Source: Buddleja alternifolia
Taxonomy: Eukaryota > Streptophyta > Magnoliopsida > Lamiales > Scrophulariaceae
DNA length: 64,000 nt
Assembly: GCA_019426215.1 (NCBI GenBank)
Contig: CM033394.1
Location: 20,356,195-20,420,194, forward strand
Direction: 5' to 3'
In this document: positions 1 through 12,516 of the stretch, piece by piece
Layout of the letters: each line of letters begins with the position of its first letter
How positions within the stretch are numbered: the first letter of the stretch is position 1
Notes under the pieces: model-generated
The model's database searches: none
Told to the model about the DNA's origin: nothing
What the model saw: only the letters and a program-made list of their open reading frames with translations
Position numbers and translations under genes: made by a program

Positions 1-2756
1 ACATTGAACTTGTGCATATTATTTGATTATTGATGGAATAGTTGAATACGATGAGAGGAGCAATTGAAAATAAACCAAATAATGAAGAAAGAAAGAAAAA
101 GAAGAAGATAGTATCAGATAAATGTGTAATTTTCTTAGAAAATCTAAAGATGAAAAGATCATACTATTTTTTTTATTAAAAAAAATCTCTTTAAACTTAT
201 AAGTTTTATTTTTAGATTCTCAGTTACCTACATCCACATTTGAAAAATTATTTTCCTTTATGTTGCACCGTGTATATATTATTTAATTAACTTATTGTAC
301 AAATTCTATTTATTCTAATCGATTTCAGTAATTTGGAAAAATTATAACACCCATTGACATTTTTAGGATAATTATATAATAAGTTACACGAAGATATGAA
401 TATCATATCCAACGTAAAAAATAAAGTCAAAAGTGTCCCAAGTATTCTGACTATTTCTTAATATTAGAAAACAAAGGCAAAGTTCGACATAGCTAGTGGA
501 TGAAGAGCGTATTAAGCGTATGTTTTAATAGTCGAGGTATTCAAACTTGAGCTATATAGTTGATGGCATATGGAATAAAGTTTTGAAGGAATGATATATA
601 TCATCGTTTTTTCTCTCTCTAATTTTGGCTAGAATTTATTGTAATTAATTCACTTTGATGAATTTAATACATAAAGATTTTCCAATTTCAGAGAAGATGA
701 AAAACAATTACTCCATCTGTTGGAATGCTCTGTTTGATTTTTGTTAAGAATTAACAAAAGTCTATTACTTCCCAAAAATACCAATTTCATAAAACAAAAG
801 AGAACAAATAATATTACTTTCTCAACCAAATGATATCTTCTATCAGCTCTATGAAAATCATGTTGCATCTCCTATTACAAGGGTATTGAGTGAATGAGTA
901 TAATTGTTAAAGTTTTATAAGATATGTGTCCTTCACTTGATACCTTACAATGAGAGATGCAACAGGATTTGTAACAGAAAATCCTATATGTTTTTAAACA
1001 TGTCATGATTGCAGTTAATTTGTAATTGTTGTCTATTATCCAATTATAAAACTTTTTTTCTTTAAATAAGATTGCAGTGTTATAGTAAAAATAAATTAAT
1101 TATATCTTTCTCAATTAATGTGAAGGGTAATATAATAAAATAAGACAATAAATATATACTTTTATAGTATGGGATAAATATTTTGACACTGATAATAATA
1201 AAACCGCAGGTATATTTATAGGTATATATAGACGGTGACATAACATCTTGTAAAGCTTATTCACCCAAAATACTGTTTAACACCTTATGGAAGAAGTACA
1301 AAAGATACATCACTTGATTGGTAATATCTTTGATGGACCTACCAGATTAGCAGTGCTGTATAAATTAACACTATTCAAGATTTTGGTGTTGATCATCATG
1401 CAGATTTGTTTGGTTTTTGGTGGATTTATGATTGTTGGGCAAAGGGGCAATGATGATACAGTCCCGTATGCTTTTCATTTATTATTCTCAAATTAAAGAT
1501 GATTTGATCACATTCTTTCTTTGTTATGAATTGGTCAAATTGCCAGCGTCCATTACTTGTCAATTCATTTATGGTTAATTCTGAATTACTAATGATCAAA
1601 AACTATAGAAAAAATATTAGTGACAAGAAATCAAATGCATCCTAATAGTTTAATCTTATATAACAAGTGACAGAGAACTTTTGAATTGCATGTAATGGGA
1701 AGATTGTAGTGAGCTAAAGTAGAGGAGAGATGCCTCTTCGACGAGGAAATGGAACACAGTGTTGCTATCAAGGTTGTTGAGATTGTCTATATAATGTTTC
1801 AAAACACGAGTACTTTGGTTTTGAATAATTGAGTTTTTTGTTCCAAATTTAATTAGCATTATAATCTTTGTTCTCTTTTTTGATAAGGCTGGTGATAAAG
1901 CCAGAGAAATTCTCCAAATGCGAGAGCAAAAATGCTTGAATTGACAAAGATACTCTCACCTCATTCTGTAAAGAAAAGATCTGTCTTTTTCATTGTTTTT
2001 TTCTTCTCGAAACCTTCTATCCACCGCACAATTTTATATTATTTCTTTCAAATAATAGTTTTACAATTTGGGGTGAGGGCCGTCAAGTGGGTCTTCAATT
2101 ATTCAACTCGCAAATGAAATTTCTGAAAGAAATTTGAATTACTGAGTTGTGCTTTTGCATTTTGATTTCTTCTGTATAACATTATATATATTATGCAATC
2201 TTCATTTTTCCCAAGTGTGTTGATTTTGACCCAATTTTCCATGTTTTTACTTTTTAAAATTTATTAAATGTTCAAAAAATTTGTGTTTTTAAAATTTGTT
2301 TGAACTAAAAGAAAAAGGAGAACCCACTTCATTTCGTTATTTGATTGAACTCTTTACTGGAAAGATATTGGAAGAGCACTGATGGGGACGGCAAAAACAC
2401 CGAGGATGATCTGACATAAGTGGATGGGTTCTGTTTTCCTTTTCTGTTTTTTTTATTATACATTGATAATGAAACTAAAGGTCAAATTTGTCTATTCAAG
2501 CACTTTTACTCAGGCATTAGGAGAATTGCTCACAGGCCTTTTGATAAAGAGGGGTATGATTTTCTTACCAAGAATATATTATGTTTCGCGTTTTATCTTT
2601 CTTCATTAATTATAGAATCAAAGTTAACAAATGACATATATACAATACTTCTTATGCTGTTTTTTTGCATATTAAACAAAGTAACTAATCATCTGAATAA
2701 AGTTAGATATATCAATTATAATCAAATTGATATACACATGTGGCATATTAGACTAT
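1..2756. other. AT-rich intergenic DNA, no gene recognised
   Basis: No recognisable gene. The longest open stretches are short. One at 1287-1496 (+) would encode 69 residues with a hydrophobic middle segment. One at 2420-2758 (+) has no domain I recognise. A short lysine/glutamate-rich reading at about 1888-1947 looks like a gene scrap but matches no family I know. Nothing here is supported as expressed. Confidence 0.5.
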
Positions 2757-3040
2757 GATGCAAGGTAGAATATAATTTATTGGATCGAGTTGAACTTTGG
2801 GCCCGTGACACAAGTATCATCATTTTTTATGGGCTAAGCTATGGTTCAGGTCCAAGAAACATATGATAACTAGGATTTCTTGTGCTTCACCATAAAAAGT
2901 TATAAATACAACTCTAGATAATATTTTGAGGACTACGTGATATAATATTTTTTCTCCTCTCTACTATTCTGACTTGAGCATCGGAGGGCCAACGCCGGGG
3001 TTCTCTTGTTTTGTATTTGCAGGATTAGGGAATTCATGAG
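2757..3040 (+). repeat. Ty3/gypsy-type LTR fragment
   Basis: A TATA-like box (TATAAATACA, 2901-2910) is followed about 70 bp on by the phrase GACTTGAGCATCGGAGGG (starting 2971) and then a GCCGGGG run and a TTTGCAGG tail near 3016-3024. This order is characteristic of the 3' half of many plant Ty3/gypsy LTRs and of small LTR elements. No internal gypsy coding sequence follows and no target duplication was found, so this is a fragment or a solo LTR with uncertain edges. Confidence 0.45.
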
Positions 3041-3210
3041 AAAACTTATGGAGAAGATCTTAAACATTTATGATGCATAATTACCCCGCATCAAACTAAG
3101 TCATAGCTCTAAAGATGGAACAGAAAAGATAACAGAAAGGCTTCACCCCACAAACTCAGTAGAAGTGCCAAACTATAAATCTTGTCTAAACAAAATATGA
3201 CTAGATCACC

Positions 3211-3290
3211 ATTGCCTCCCAAGTGGAGCAAGCCACGAGACTGTTGTATTTGATTTATTCAGACGTATGTGGTCCACTACATATCAATAT
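3211..3290 (+). pseudogene. Ty1/copia integrase fragment
   Basis: One frame reads a run ending YSDVCGPLHI after a serine/glutamine-rich stretch. This resembles the start of the Copia integrase core, where a hydrophobic run precedes D-[VIL]-CGP and carries the first catalytic Asp. Flanking frames are broken and nothing else of pol is nearby. It is probably a scrap of the same decayed Copia material that follows at 3648-5357. A chance resemblance is possible. Confidence 0.35.
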
Positions 3291-3647
3291 CGATATGGTT
3301 CACCAGAACAAATATCTACCCAGGATTGTACGAAATGAAAAATGCAGCGAAAAGTTAAAATTAAAACATGCAACATAAGACGAGTTAGACTTACATGATA
3401 TCATCGATTTTCAAAAATAAAAATCTAAATGTATAGAGAATATACCAGTCGAAATTCTATAGCAAGAACTTTGATACCATGAGAGATCCCCAAGGATCCC
3501 CAAGCACGTCCACATGCACGACTTTAGAGATCTCCTTTATCCTTCTGACTTTCGCTTAAATTCTTGTTCAAATGTGTTCATCACGGTTTTCCTAGCACGA
3601 TAGACTCAGCACCATGACGCTATGGTAGTCCACACCTTGAACTGAGA

Positions 3648-4755
3648 ATGGCAATAAATATTGAAGCATTGTGTGGACCAGGAAATAGAGGAAAATTCAA
3701 AGAGATACAAAGGTTGAGTCGCAAAAATTTGAAGATGACTTGTGCAGAATTCAATGAGTTATTCGTTAAAAAAACTGGGAAAAGTGAGTCTATGCCATTA
3801 CCTCCGCACAATAAAATGGTCATGCTAAAGGAGCATTGCCATCTTTCTGAGCTGAACAATCCCTGTGAAGAACTGTTGAACTGCATGGAAAACTCACTTT
3901 ATCCTGCAGTAGTTCATTCTTTAGAGAACGCTGAGTCCTCAAGACCCTTGCCATTATGGAAAGGGAAAGTTGTTATCCATGTAGCGCACCAAAATCAGAT
4001 CAAAACCTGGATATTAGAATAAGCAATAGATTATTTAACCAGGGTATGGGCTATTGACTATAGCTAAGTCCTTGAACGCTTTCAAAAGGTTCTCAATACT
4101 CAATGGAAATGACTGGGTGCTAATGTTGAAGCCGACATAGGCTCAGTTCTTGTTGAATCTAATTGGGCTGAAGAGTATGAACTGAAGCACTATATAATCG
4201 AAGAAATAGTTCATTGATGCAACCTTTTTCGATCATAATAAGAGAATAATGAATTTCCTGAGAATTCAATTGATTCTGGAGGAAATTTCAGGAAGTATTT
4301 GAGAATTGGGAATAAAGAACCAATTCTGGAAATAGTCTTCCTCGAAGTCACAATAGAGAGAGATAACGTTTACACAACAACCAAAATCCATATCTCATTT
4401 CATTCCTTTCTGACGAATTTATACAGTGAAGTATTGGGAAGGGTTGCAATGGCCCTGGGTCATTACACCAGGTAATTACTAACAAACTAACTGCTATTAT
4501 TTGTAACTAACTTGTTAACCTAACTAATTGCTAATTAAACGTTTTAATCCTTCCTTTTCTTTTAGGCACGCAACATTCATGCACCTCGCATGTTCGAATT
4601 TGGTGTTAACTACAACCGCCGTTAGTATGTTCTTCATTTATTGCAAAAGCGCCGAGAAAAAGTTGGTCCTATCAAGGATCTACCTTTAATTAGATAGAAA
4701 GATGAGTACTTTCTCAGACGCTCTCTACATGAATTCATTTTCTCCAATATGCACG
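3648..4755 (+). pseudogene. Decayed relative of the Copia 3' ORF, copy A (split by a solo LTR)
   Basis: The first 124 codons (3648-4022) are open; the frame then continues with several stops to 4214. It is interrupted by the solo LTR 4215-4575 and resumes at 4576-4755. The translation aligns block by block with the unknown protein encoded downstream of pol in Copia elements 1 and 2. Matching blocks are a VVHSLEN..PLPLWK segment (compare SLEN..PLRLWKNK), a W-x-EEY block, APRMFEFGV (compare APHLFGIGM), a basic LLQKRRE stretch and a VGPIKDLPLIR block (compare VGLVLRLPLIR). The N-terminal 80 residues match nothing in the two elements. It is clearly older than both. Part of it is duplicated at 4762-5357. 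Function is unknown. Confidence 0.6.
4215..4575 (-). mobile_element. Solo LTR, 361 bp, with TTCAT target duplication
   Basis: The unit starts TGATGCAACC and ends GCACGCAACA. It is flanked on both sides by TTCAT (4210-4214 and 4576-4580). The sister copy at 4762-5357 shows the uninterrupted sequence at the equivalent point (about 5085-5090), an internal empty site. Read on the minus strand it begins TGTTGCGTGC and has a TATA-like GTATAAATT near 4420, as expected of an LTR promoter. No internal retrotransposon sequence remains, so it is best explained by LTR-LTR recombination. The family (Copia or chromovirus) is not certain. Confidence 0.75.
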
Positions 4756-4761
4756 CTGAGA

Positions 4762-5357
4762 AACTCACTTTATCCTGCAGTAATTCATTCTTTAGAGAAC
4801 GCCGAGTCCCCAAGACCCTTGTGATTGTGGTAAGGGAAAGGTGTTATCCATGGAGAGCACCCAAATCAGATCAAAAACCTGGATATTTGAAAAAGCAACA
4901 AATTATTTAACCAGGGTATGGGCTATTTTGACTTTAGCGAAGTCCTTGAACGCTTTCAAAAGGTTCTTAGCATTCAAAGGAAATGACTAGGTGCTATTGT
5001 TGAAGCCGACATAGACTCTATTCTTGCTAAATCCAATTGGGCTGAAGAGTATGTGCTGAAGCACTATATCATTGAGGAAATAGTTCATGCGCCTTGCATG
5101 TTCGAGTTTGGTGTTATCTATAACTATCGTTGTTATGCTCTTCACCTATTACAAAAGTGCCGAGAAGAGTTGGTCCTATCAAGAATCTACCTTTAATTAG
5201 ACAAAAAGATGAGTACTTTCTCAGACGCTCTCTACATGAATTCATTTTCTCCAATATGCTCGATGGTGCAGATGTTTCATCTAGTGGAGACAGGGAATTG
5301 AAAATAGTCCTTGGTGAATTCCAAAACTCTCGTACTCATGAACATATGGTTATTTGA
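4762..5357 (+). pseudogene. Decayed relative of the Copia 3' ORF, copy B
   Basis: This is a direct duplicate of 3887-4214 plus 4576-4755, without the solo LTR between them. It carries its own stops and indels. Its last part (5130-5357) is open for 75 codons and contains the basic block, the GPIKNLPLIRQ segment and a following F-L-R-R-S-L-H-E helix, each with a counterpart in copy A. It extends about 100 bp beyond the end of copy A's homology, so it preserves a little more of the original gene. It is non-functional as it stands. Confidence 0.55.
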
Positions 5358-6431
5358 ATGCTTCCAGATAGCATTGAATATTTTGACATATTCTTTTATC
5401 AAAACTTGGGAGTAGCGCCCTTCAATGGTTGTGGGAAAATCTTTCATGAACATGGTTTGCAGTAACGGTCGCGACCACCATCGCGGAGGTAACCATTCCA
5501 GTTTCATTGCAACATCGTGGAACGGTCGCGGTCGTTCCACGTTTTCCCAATTAAATTGCTTAAAAAATTCAGTTTTCTTTTAACAATTAAAACATTTATG
5601 ATTTCTATTATTGTGTTGCAATTAACACAATTTTATGCATATGAAATTTAGCTTACAAACTATACGGAGTAATTCTAAATTTAAAATTTCAAAATTTGTT
5701 GGGCTACTTTATTCATTTTAACTCTGAATTTGATATATAATTGAAATATTAGATTTAGAATATCAATCTCAGCTTACACTAATTTATTTTTCGAATTTTG
5801 CCCCAAAATTAAAGCAATTTAACATGCTAAATTATTATCTGAAATTTTAGCTATTTAACATAGTAAAATGTAAATTTGAAAAGGAAGTATAGGTCTAAAA
5901 TCAGATTCAGATTCTCTCTCTATTTCCATTTTCTTTTCGTTTGCCCTTTTTTTCCTTCTATTTTCGTTTTCTTCTTTCTTTTCGTTCGATGTCTTCTTCC
6001 TCCATTTCTTTCATTTTCTGTTTAGTCCGAGAACCTCCGTTCCACACCGTGAAATTGTCGAAACAGCCGAGTCAAACCGATATTTCAACCATTCCGTCAA
6101 TTTCGCAGCCAAATCCCTTTGGTCCAAGCTCATCTCTGCATCAACGTGGAACTTTGAAACGCCGGGCTCTGTTCCCGTTCCGGCTGTTGGATATTTGTGT
6201 TATTAAAAGTGTGTTGGACACAACTTTTGCATACGAAATTCGAACACCGTAAGTATCCGGGATAGAAAATATTATTAGATACTATTAATCTACGTTTTGC
6301 GTAGATGAGTTTAGCATTTCGAATTTCTCAAATCAGATTAAAAATGAATGAGAAATTAAGTGCTAAAGTGGGGTCTTTGAAGTGGGTTATCCCATATATG
6401 ATATGGATCAAAGTTTGAAATGGTTTATAAA
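5358..6431. other. Non-coding stretch
   Basis: The first 180 bp include a short imperfect repeat built on GGTCGCGACC/GGTCGCGGTCG (5467-5535). The rest is AT-rich. An open stretch at 5941-6252 (+, 103 codons) is serine- and proline-rich and begins in a pyrimidine tract. It ends next to a donor-like CGTAAGT, so it could be a relic first exon, but I recognise no domain. Confidence 0.4.
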
Positions 6432-7320
6432 TCATTGACTTGAAACTAAGGGTTGGCCCTTTGGGTCATAAGATTTTTGTGGGCTTTGTGAGGGAAAAGA
6501 ACCTAGCCATGGTCCGGTCCACCACACACGCTCGCGAGCGTGCTGCCGCCGTCCGCCCGCCCGCCGGACAGGACCGGGCTCGGGCTCGGGTCGTGGCTCT
6601 TGGGTCTTGGGCCTTGGGCCTTGAGCATTGGGCTTGGACTTGCAATATATTAATTTTTTGGAGAAAATTAATTCCACAAAATGTGATCAATATTTATTTA
6701 TCCAAGATGTGGAAAAATCCGAACCGTTAAATGGAGAATGATCAAATGCTGGCCACGTTTTATCAAGTTAGCCTTCTAGAAGGACCAACATTCGACGTTG
6801 GGGGTCTAACGTTCGAACATTGACTGCTTCTAGAAGAAAATCTGAAACGTTCTTGAGGTTTTAGCTGGATTTATAGCTGAACACATTTTGACCGAACGTT
6901 CGAACGTTGAGTGCAGTTTCAGTATGCTAATTAATTCTCGTATTTAATTCTTGAGTTTTTCCTTGCCTATATAAAGGCCCCTCCAACAGAATGAGAATAT
7001 ACACCAAAGCATTCAGCTTTCTCTCTAATCTCACTCTCATACATTCTCTTTCAAGAGTTCTAAGTTGCCTAAGTTCGGTGGTTCTAAATTCGAAGTGGTT
7101 TCGATTTTAGAACGTATATCGTTGTATATTGGGACGCTTGTTGCATAGACCCGTACCACCTAGACGGGGCAATTTAGCGTTAAGGATAGAAAGTTTTCTC
7201 TCGCCTCGATATAAATTTTCTCCGTTATTATTTTGATACGTTTGTGAAGTTTTGATCCAACACCGGCTGAGATCCCAACGTTCTAGGGAACCATGTTCAT
7301 GAATGATCTCAATGATCATT
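6432..7320 (+). repeat. Possible LTR/promoter block with GC-rich head
   Basis: The block starts with a strikingly GC-rich 100 bp (about 6510-6640, CG-dense with CTCGGG and CTTGGG repeats) in otherwise AT-rich DNA. Several GAACGTTCGAACGTT-like palindromic copies follow (6790-6910). A TATA box (CTATATAAAGG, about 6967) then precedes a CT-rich leader-like region. This order (upstream repeats, TATA, pyrimidine leader) is what a retrotransposon LTR or a gene promoter would look like. No target duplication and no coding region was found, so identity is uncertain. Open frames here are compositional artefacts. Confidence 0.3.
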
Positions 7321-9853
7321 GCTATATAGTTGCCCCAATGGTTGAGGCGTGCATCAATAGTTGAATCAAGCGCTCACGCCAATCTTGCTTGATTATTTCC
7401 AAAGCTACTGTACTTAAGTTCAAGATTTTCCAAGTAACATAGTTCTTATGTTTTCAGGAAAATGGATTCTATATTCGCTCAGATTTCTTTGATTTTATTA
7501 TTAAGTACATTTTTACATTTGTTGTCCACGCTAATAAAAATCATGCACATATGGCTTCTACAAATAATGAAAACATAGTAAGAGCACTTCTAAATATAAG
7601 ATGATTTATTTGTGCAAGTGCGCTGTAGATTTAACTGTTATAGTAAATTTAATATTCTATGGTTTGAAGCGTGATTTCACTTTCCTTAAAGTGATATTTG
7701 CCCCCACTACACGTTTGCTACCGGGGATAAATGCAAATTCACTTCTAGGATACGACAAACCACCCGAGACTTAACGAATAGCAATTTCGGAAGTCTCCTT
7801 TCAAGAACAACTCAAAGACTTTATTATGTAAGAGTGAAAGCAGTAATAATTTTTTATATATCAAAATCTGGCACAAGAAATACGTTTATATAGACATAAA
7901 ACACCTTTTCGGAATAGTTGCGTTGTTTGGAATTCTAGTTTAATTTTAAAGGTTGTACCAATTCAAAAGTGTCTACTCTTGAATAAAGAAGTGTCTATTC
8001 AGTCAAAATAACTCCAGAAAATTGATTCTAGATAAGACATCTTTTAGAAAATCAATTTCTAACCATTGCAACTCTTTGATAAATAAACTAATAAAAAATA
8101 ATTCCAAAATAAAAATAAATCCGAAAATAATAAAATAAAAATAATAATATTTTATTTTCCTTGGATCCGTGCGCGTGCCACGTGTCCAAGTGCCAAGTGC
8201 CAAGTCTTTGATATATAAATATATATAATATATCTATATTTTGGCTCCCTCCAAATTTTCCCTCCAAGTTTCTATTTTAAACTTAAAGTGGAGCCCTTCT
8301 TTATATAGTGTTCCAAACTTTAGTAAGTTTTCTATGTGGGATAAGAAACACACTATACATCTTTATATATGCAAGCTATCTATCTAACATTAACTTATAT
8401 ACATATATATATATATATATACCTATTAGAAGAGTTTGAAAAATAATATTATGTAAGATTTTATTTCATTATTAGTTTAGAATATACGTCTGTCTTTAGC
8501 ATCAAAATCTAAGATAACATGTCTTATAATCATTACTTTTCTTCGGGACGTGCCAAAATAAAATTTTAACTTTTAAAATAATTTTTTTTTTTCTTATAAA
8601 CCCTTCACTAAAAGTAGAGATATAAAGACACTAATATGTAAAATAAAGATTAGCCACATATGAAATACTAAAAGTGTTGTGTTTTCAAATTTTCTTTAAA
8701 ACATAAGATGTGGTCAACTAATGACCTATAAAATTTGGATGAAAGCACACTATTATTACACTTGGATTTTCTGTCAACTTATATCCAACATCTCATATAT
8801 CTTTACAAACTTACAAATTTTAAAAAATAATTTATCATATTTTATTACATTTTCTCATTTATATAATTAAAGTTTCTTAGCACACTTTCTAAACAGTTTT
8901 AGACAATGTAAAAATCTAAATAATTGTTTTAGTCTAACTAAAGAGTTTTCCACTACTAAGAGTTTTTTCCCATACTAAACCTTTTCTAATGTGACAGTTA
9001 AAACGCTGCTTTGAGCATATGCTAATTTGATCTATTTGAATGTTTAGTATCACTTCTAAAATATTTATGTGTATGATCATCAATCTATATGTGTATCTTT
9101 TCTAATTTTGTCGCTAAGATTGTGTTTTCCTCCTTCTGATCAATATAAATATATTTATGTCTTTTATCCTATACTCTTTCTAATAGTTTGAAAATTCAAT
9201 ATCAATCTATATATATGTAGTAAACATACGGAGTATATATTTTAGAAAAATTTACTAAAACCTATTTTTTTGGACTCAACGGTCCTTAACATTCTAGATT
9301 AAGAATTAAATAATTGTATTTATTTTTACAGAAATACTATTTTTTTTAACTGGCTATTAATCATGATTTTAATTCTAATTTTTAATTTTTTTGTATCTTA
9401 TAAATATCTAAAAAGAATCTTTAAAGAAAATTAACATTTTTTAGTTTCAAAAAAGTATATAAAGAAAATTAATAAATTTAATGTAAAAAAATTCAAATCC
9501 ATAATATATAGTTTTTCCTTGAAAAATCCAAAACAATATTCCTATTAAAAAATTAATTAATTCATAATCTAAGAATTCAAGGGTAATTTAGTATAAAAAA
9601 ATAATTAACCTTAATATTTGAATTTTTTCGCATGAAAAATTAGTTAATGGTATTTTAGATTGAAAAAATAGTTTCTTGAGCTTTTTGGAGATAAAAAATT
9701 AATTAAGTTTTTTCTTTTTTAACTATTTTCCCTACTATTATTATGAGAATTTAAAGATAAAATAGTTGTAAACATCATATTACATAAGAATATTTGCATC
9801 CAAGAGATTTTTCCAATTTATTCTTACTAAAAATTACATATATGAATTTGCTT
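7321..9853. other. AT-rich non-coding stretch
   Basis: No gene recognised. It contains a G-box-like CCACGTG near 8178, a small TGCCAAG direct repeat (8191-8204), an (AT)n microsatellite around 8400-8421 and several TATA-like stretches. Frames are closed on both strands apart from a 66-codon run at 8003-8203 without a recognisable domain. Confidence 0.5.
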
Positions 9854-9856
9854 GTT

Positions 9857-10274
9857 CACTACAACAAAAAGTAATATTAGTGACAAAATTTGAAGTGACA
9901 ATGTTAAATTTGTCACTATATATACATAATGAGGGACAATAATTTTTGCTATGTCATAATAAAAATTTTTAGTGACAGGAGTTTTTTTTTAAGTTGTCAC
10001 TATTAACAATTAGTGACATATGTATAGTGACAACTATAATTGTTGTCACTAAGTTATCACTAAAGGTATGTCACTAATTGTCAACAGTGACAACAACTTC
10101 CTTGTCATTAATTACTAAGAGTAACAACCTCTATGCAAATCTTCTCATTATGAAATATGTAAAGCTTATTTTTGTGACAAAACTAAATTTCTTGTCACAA
10201 AAAACTTATATTTAATGACAACTTTAAAATTTTCACTTGACATTTTGCCACTAATATCATAATTTTTTGTAGTG
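9857..10274. mobile_element. CACTA-type miniature element (418 bp)
   Basis: It begins CACTACAACAAAAAG and ends TTTTTTGTAGTG, an inverted terminal repeat starting with the CACTA signature. It is flanked by the 3-bp duplication GTT (9854-9856 and 10275-10277), the size expected of En/Spm (CACTA) transposase. Between the ends are many copies of GTGACAA/TTGTCAC in both orientations, the sub-terminal binding-site pattern of CACTA elements. There is no coding capacity, so it must depend on a transposase elsewhere. Confidence 0.85.
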
Positions 10275-10277
10275 GTT

Positions 10278-12075
10278 ATTCATTCTAGTTACATCAAGTA
10301 CATATGAACTTCCGGATATATAGGATCAACACTCATTCGTGCAAGGATATTATATTTTGATTTATATATCCTTATATGCATTCACAGAAAAAATTTACTC
10401 AATACTTTTATATAAGAAAATAATTAATAGGTATTAATATACAGCAATTCTTTAGTATTAAAATGTGATATTGATGTGGATCATAGCTTTTAGAGAAATA
10501 ATATCGACACTCAAAAATCATTATAGGAGCTTCAACTTTAATTTTAGCTTCAACTTATATAGGGCAAGAATACCGTTGGGGTCCTAAAACTATCTTTATA
10601 CAATCAACACAAACCATTGTCATGTTATAGATACTTTCTTTACTACTTTATACCAAATTAATTAATTAAAATATAAATCAATAGAAAGGAAATAATTAAT
10701 TAAAATGTAAAGTATCATCAACAAAACAAAGCGATAGTATATACATCGAGATTGACAATTAATATAAATCATAAAGAATAAAATAAAAACTAAACTTCAA
10801 TTATTTTACTTCACTTTATAGTTGTATGTTGACACCTGATAATCAACTTTTTTTAACATAATTACGCATAACGAAATAATATAAATTATCCCCCGTCCCT
10901 ATCAAATAAGAAAACGACAATTTTATAAATAGTTAACATGATGCATGTAAATAGATAATATTTCATATTTAAATACACAAAAAATAAAATTGAAAAATTC
11001 TTAATAGGCTTGAATAATTTGATGTGCGTATATAGAAGCATATATTTTATGTTTCTAAAGATTAAACATATTATTTTACTTTATTTTTTGCTTAATTTAG
11101 ACGGATGGGGATACCTTGACTTGACAATTTAGGGCCAAAAGTTTTGAATCATGGGTCACATAGATCATGAGGCTCCAAATAAGGAGAGATAAGTCACAAC
11201 TTGTGACAGCCTAGAATTGAACCCAAGACCTTTTACATGAAAGTTGAAACTGATACCACTATACTAATAATCTTTGAATAATTATTCTATTATATTATTT
11301 TATAAATTAATATTACTTTGACATGATTATAAATAAATAGAACTTCCATTTGTCATCCAGCCAAATCATGCATACGGAAAATTTGGTTGTAAAATGGCGG
11401 TGAAAGAAAAGATATGAAGTAAAAACATTAATTTTTTTTTATATTTGAGTATTCTTGTTATTTTTTTAGATAGATGTGGAGCTCCAATATTAATTTCATA
11501 GCTTTTATGTAAGAGAATGATTCAATAGTATTTCATAATTTGAACTTATGTCTCGCAATTATTACGTCCTTTTATCTTTATGACGTCTGAAATAAGGTAA
11601 TTTCATAAAAAGATCCCCCCCCCCCCCCCCCCCCAAAATAACTCATTTGATAAAGTGATCGGACATAAATAATAAGTAACCAGAGATAAATATCAAAAGT
11701 ATTTAAATAGTTCAGGATTAGCAAAATTAAAAAGCAACTCTTTTTGTTTAAGTGAAATGTCGATTGTGGGTCTAAAATTCTTCTTCTGCTTTGTTGGCTG
11801 TTCTGGATAAAAGAATTCTACATAAAGTAGCAATCTATTTGTTTTCTTATATTAAATATTATTATATTATTAACATTTTTTTCCTAATAATTAATTAAAT
11901 AGTTTCTAATTGATAAAAATCCTTTATTTCATTAAGGATATGAAAGTCAGTTTACACTTTAACTAACACATGAGTTAAAATTTATATAAATAAAATACAT
12001 GATATATGAAGTGCTGATAAATAATTATAAATGAAATGGCTTTAGCAATAGAAATGCAGTCCAGTGCAAAATGTT
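10278..12075. other. AT-rich non-coding stretch with poly-C run
   Basis: No gene recognised. A perfect run of 20 cytosines lies at 11615-11634. A segment at about 11115-11270 has the look of a dispersed-element tail but no diagnostic ends. Frames are heavily closed. Confidence 0.5.
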
Positions 12076-12516
12076 CAACTATAACAAAAAATAATATTAG
12101 TGATAAAATGTGAATTGAGAATGTCAAAGGTGTCACTAGATACACATAATTACTCACAATATATAATATTTTTTAGTGCCAAGAAGTTTTTTAAGTTGTC
12201 ACCAAATACAATTAGTAATACATGATTAATGACAATTTAGTAACACATCAATATAGTGACAACATCAATATATGTGACAACTATATATATTGCCACTAAG
12301 TTATAACTTAGCAAGTGTCATTAATAATCAAAAGTGGTGATAACTTCATTACCAATAATGCGAGTGACAACATATATACAATTCTTATCTGTTAAACTTT
12401 TAAAATTCATATTTGTGAAAAAGGATGAGGTGTTTTACTCAAAATATTTAATTAAAAACAACTTTAATATTGCCATTTGATAACTTATCACTTGAATATT
12501 ATTGTTTTATTGTTCT
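12076..12516. mobile_element. Degenerate second copy of the CACTA-type miniature element
   Basis: It opens CAACTATAACAAAAAATAAT, a mutated form of the start of the element at 9857. It keeps the same order of internal blocks (ATATTAGTGA, GTGACAAC repeats, TTGCCACTAAGTTA) and closes with a diverged TATTATTGTTTTATTG end. It has the same orientation as the first copy, 2.2 kb away. Terminal bases and target duplication are no longer intact, so the edges are approximate and the copy is older. Confidence 0.6.

Noticed and set aside
3620..3886. Minus-strand 88-codon frame opposite the Copia 3' ORF relic
   Set aside because: Shadow of the plus-strand sequence that has real similarity to the Copia 3' ORF.
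6432..6730. Three overlapping frames on both strands in the GC-rich patch
   Set aside because: GC-rich DNA with few stops; no conserved residues and no splice context.
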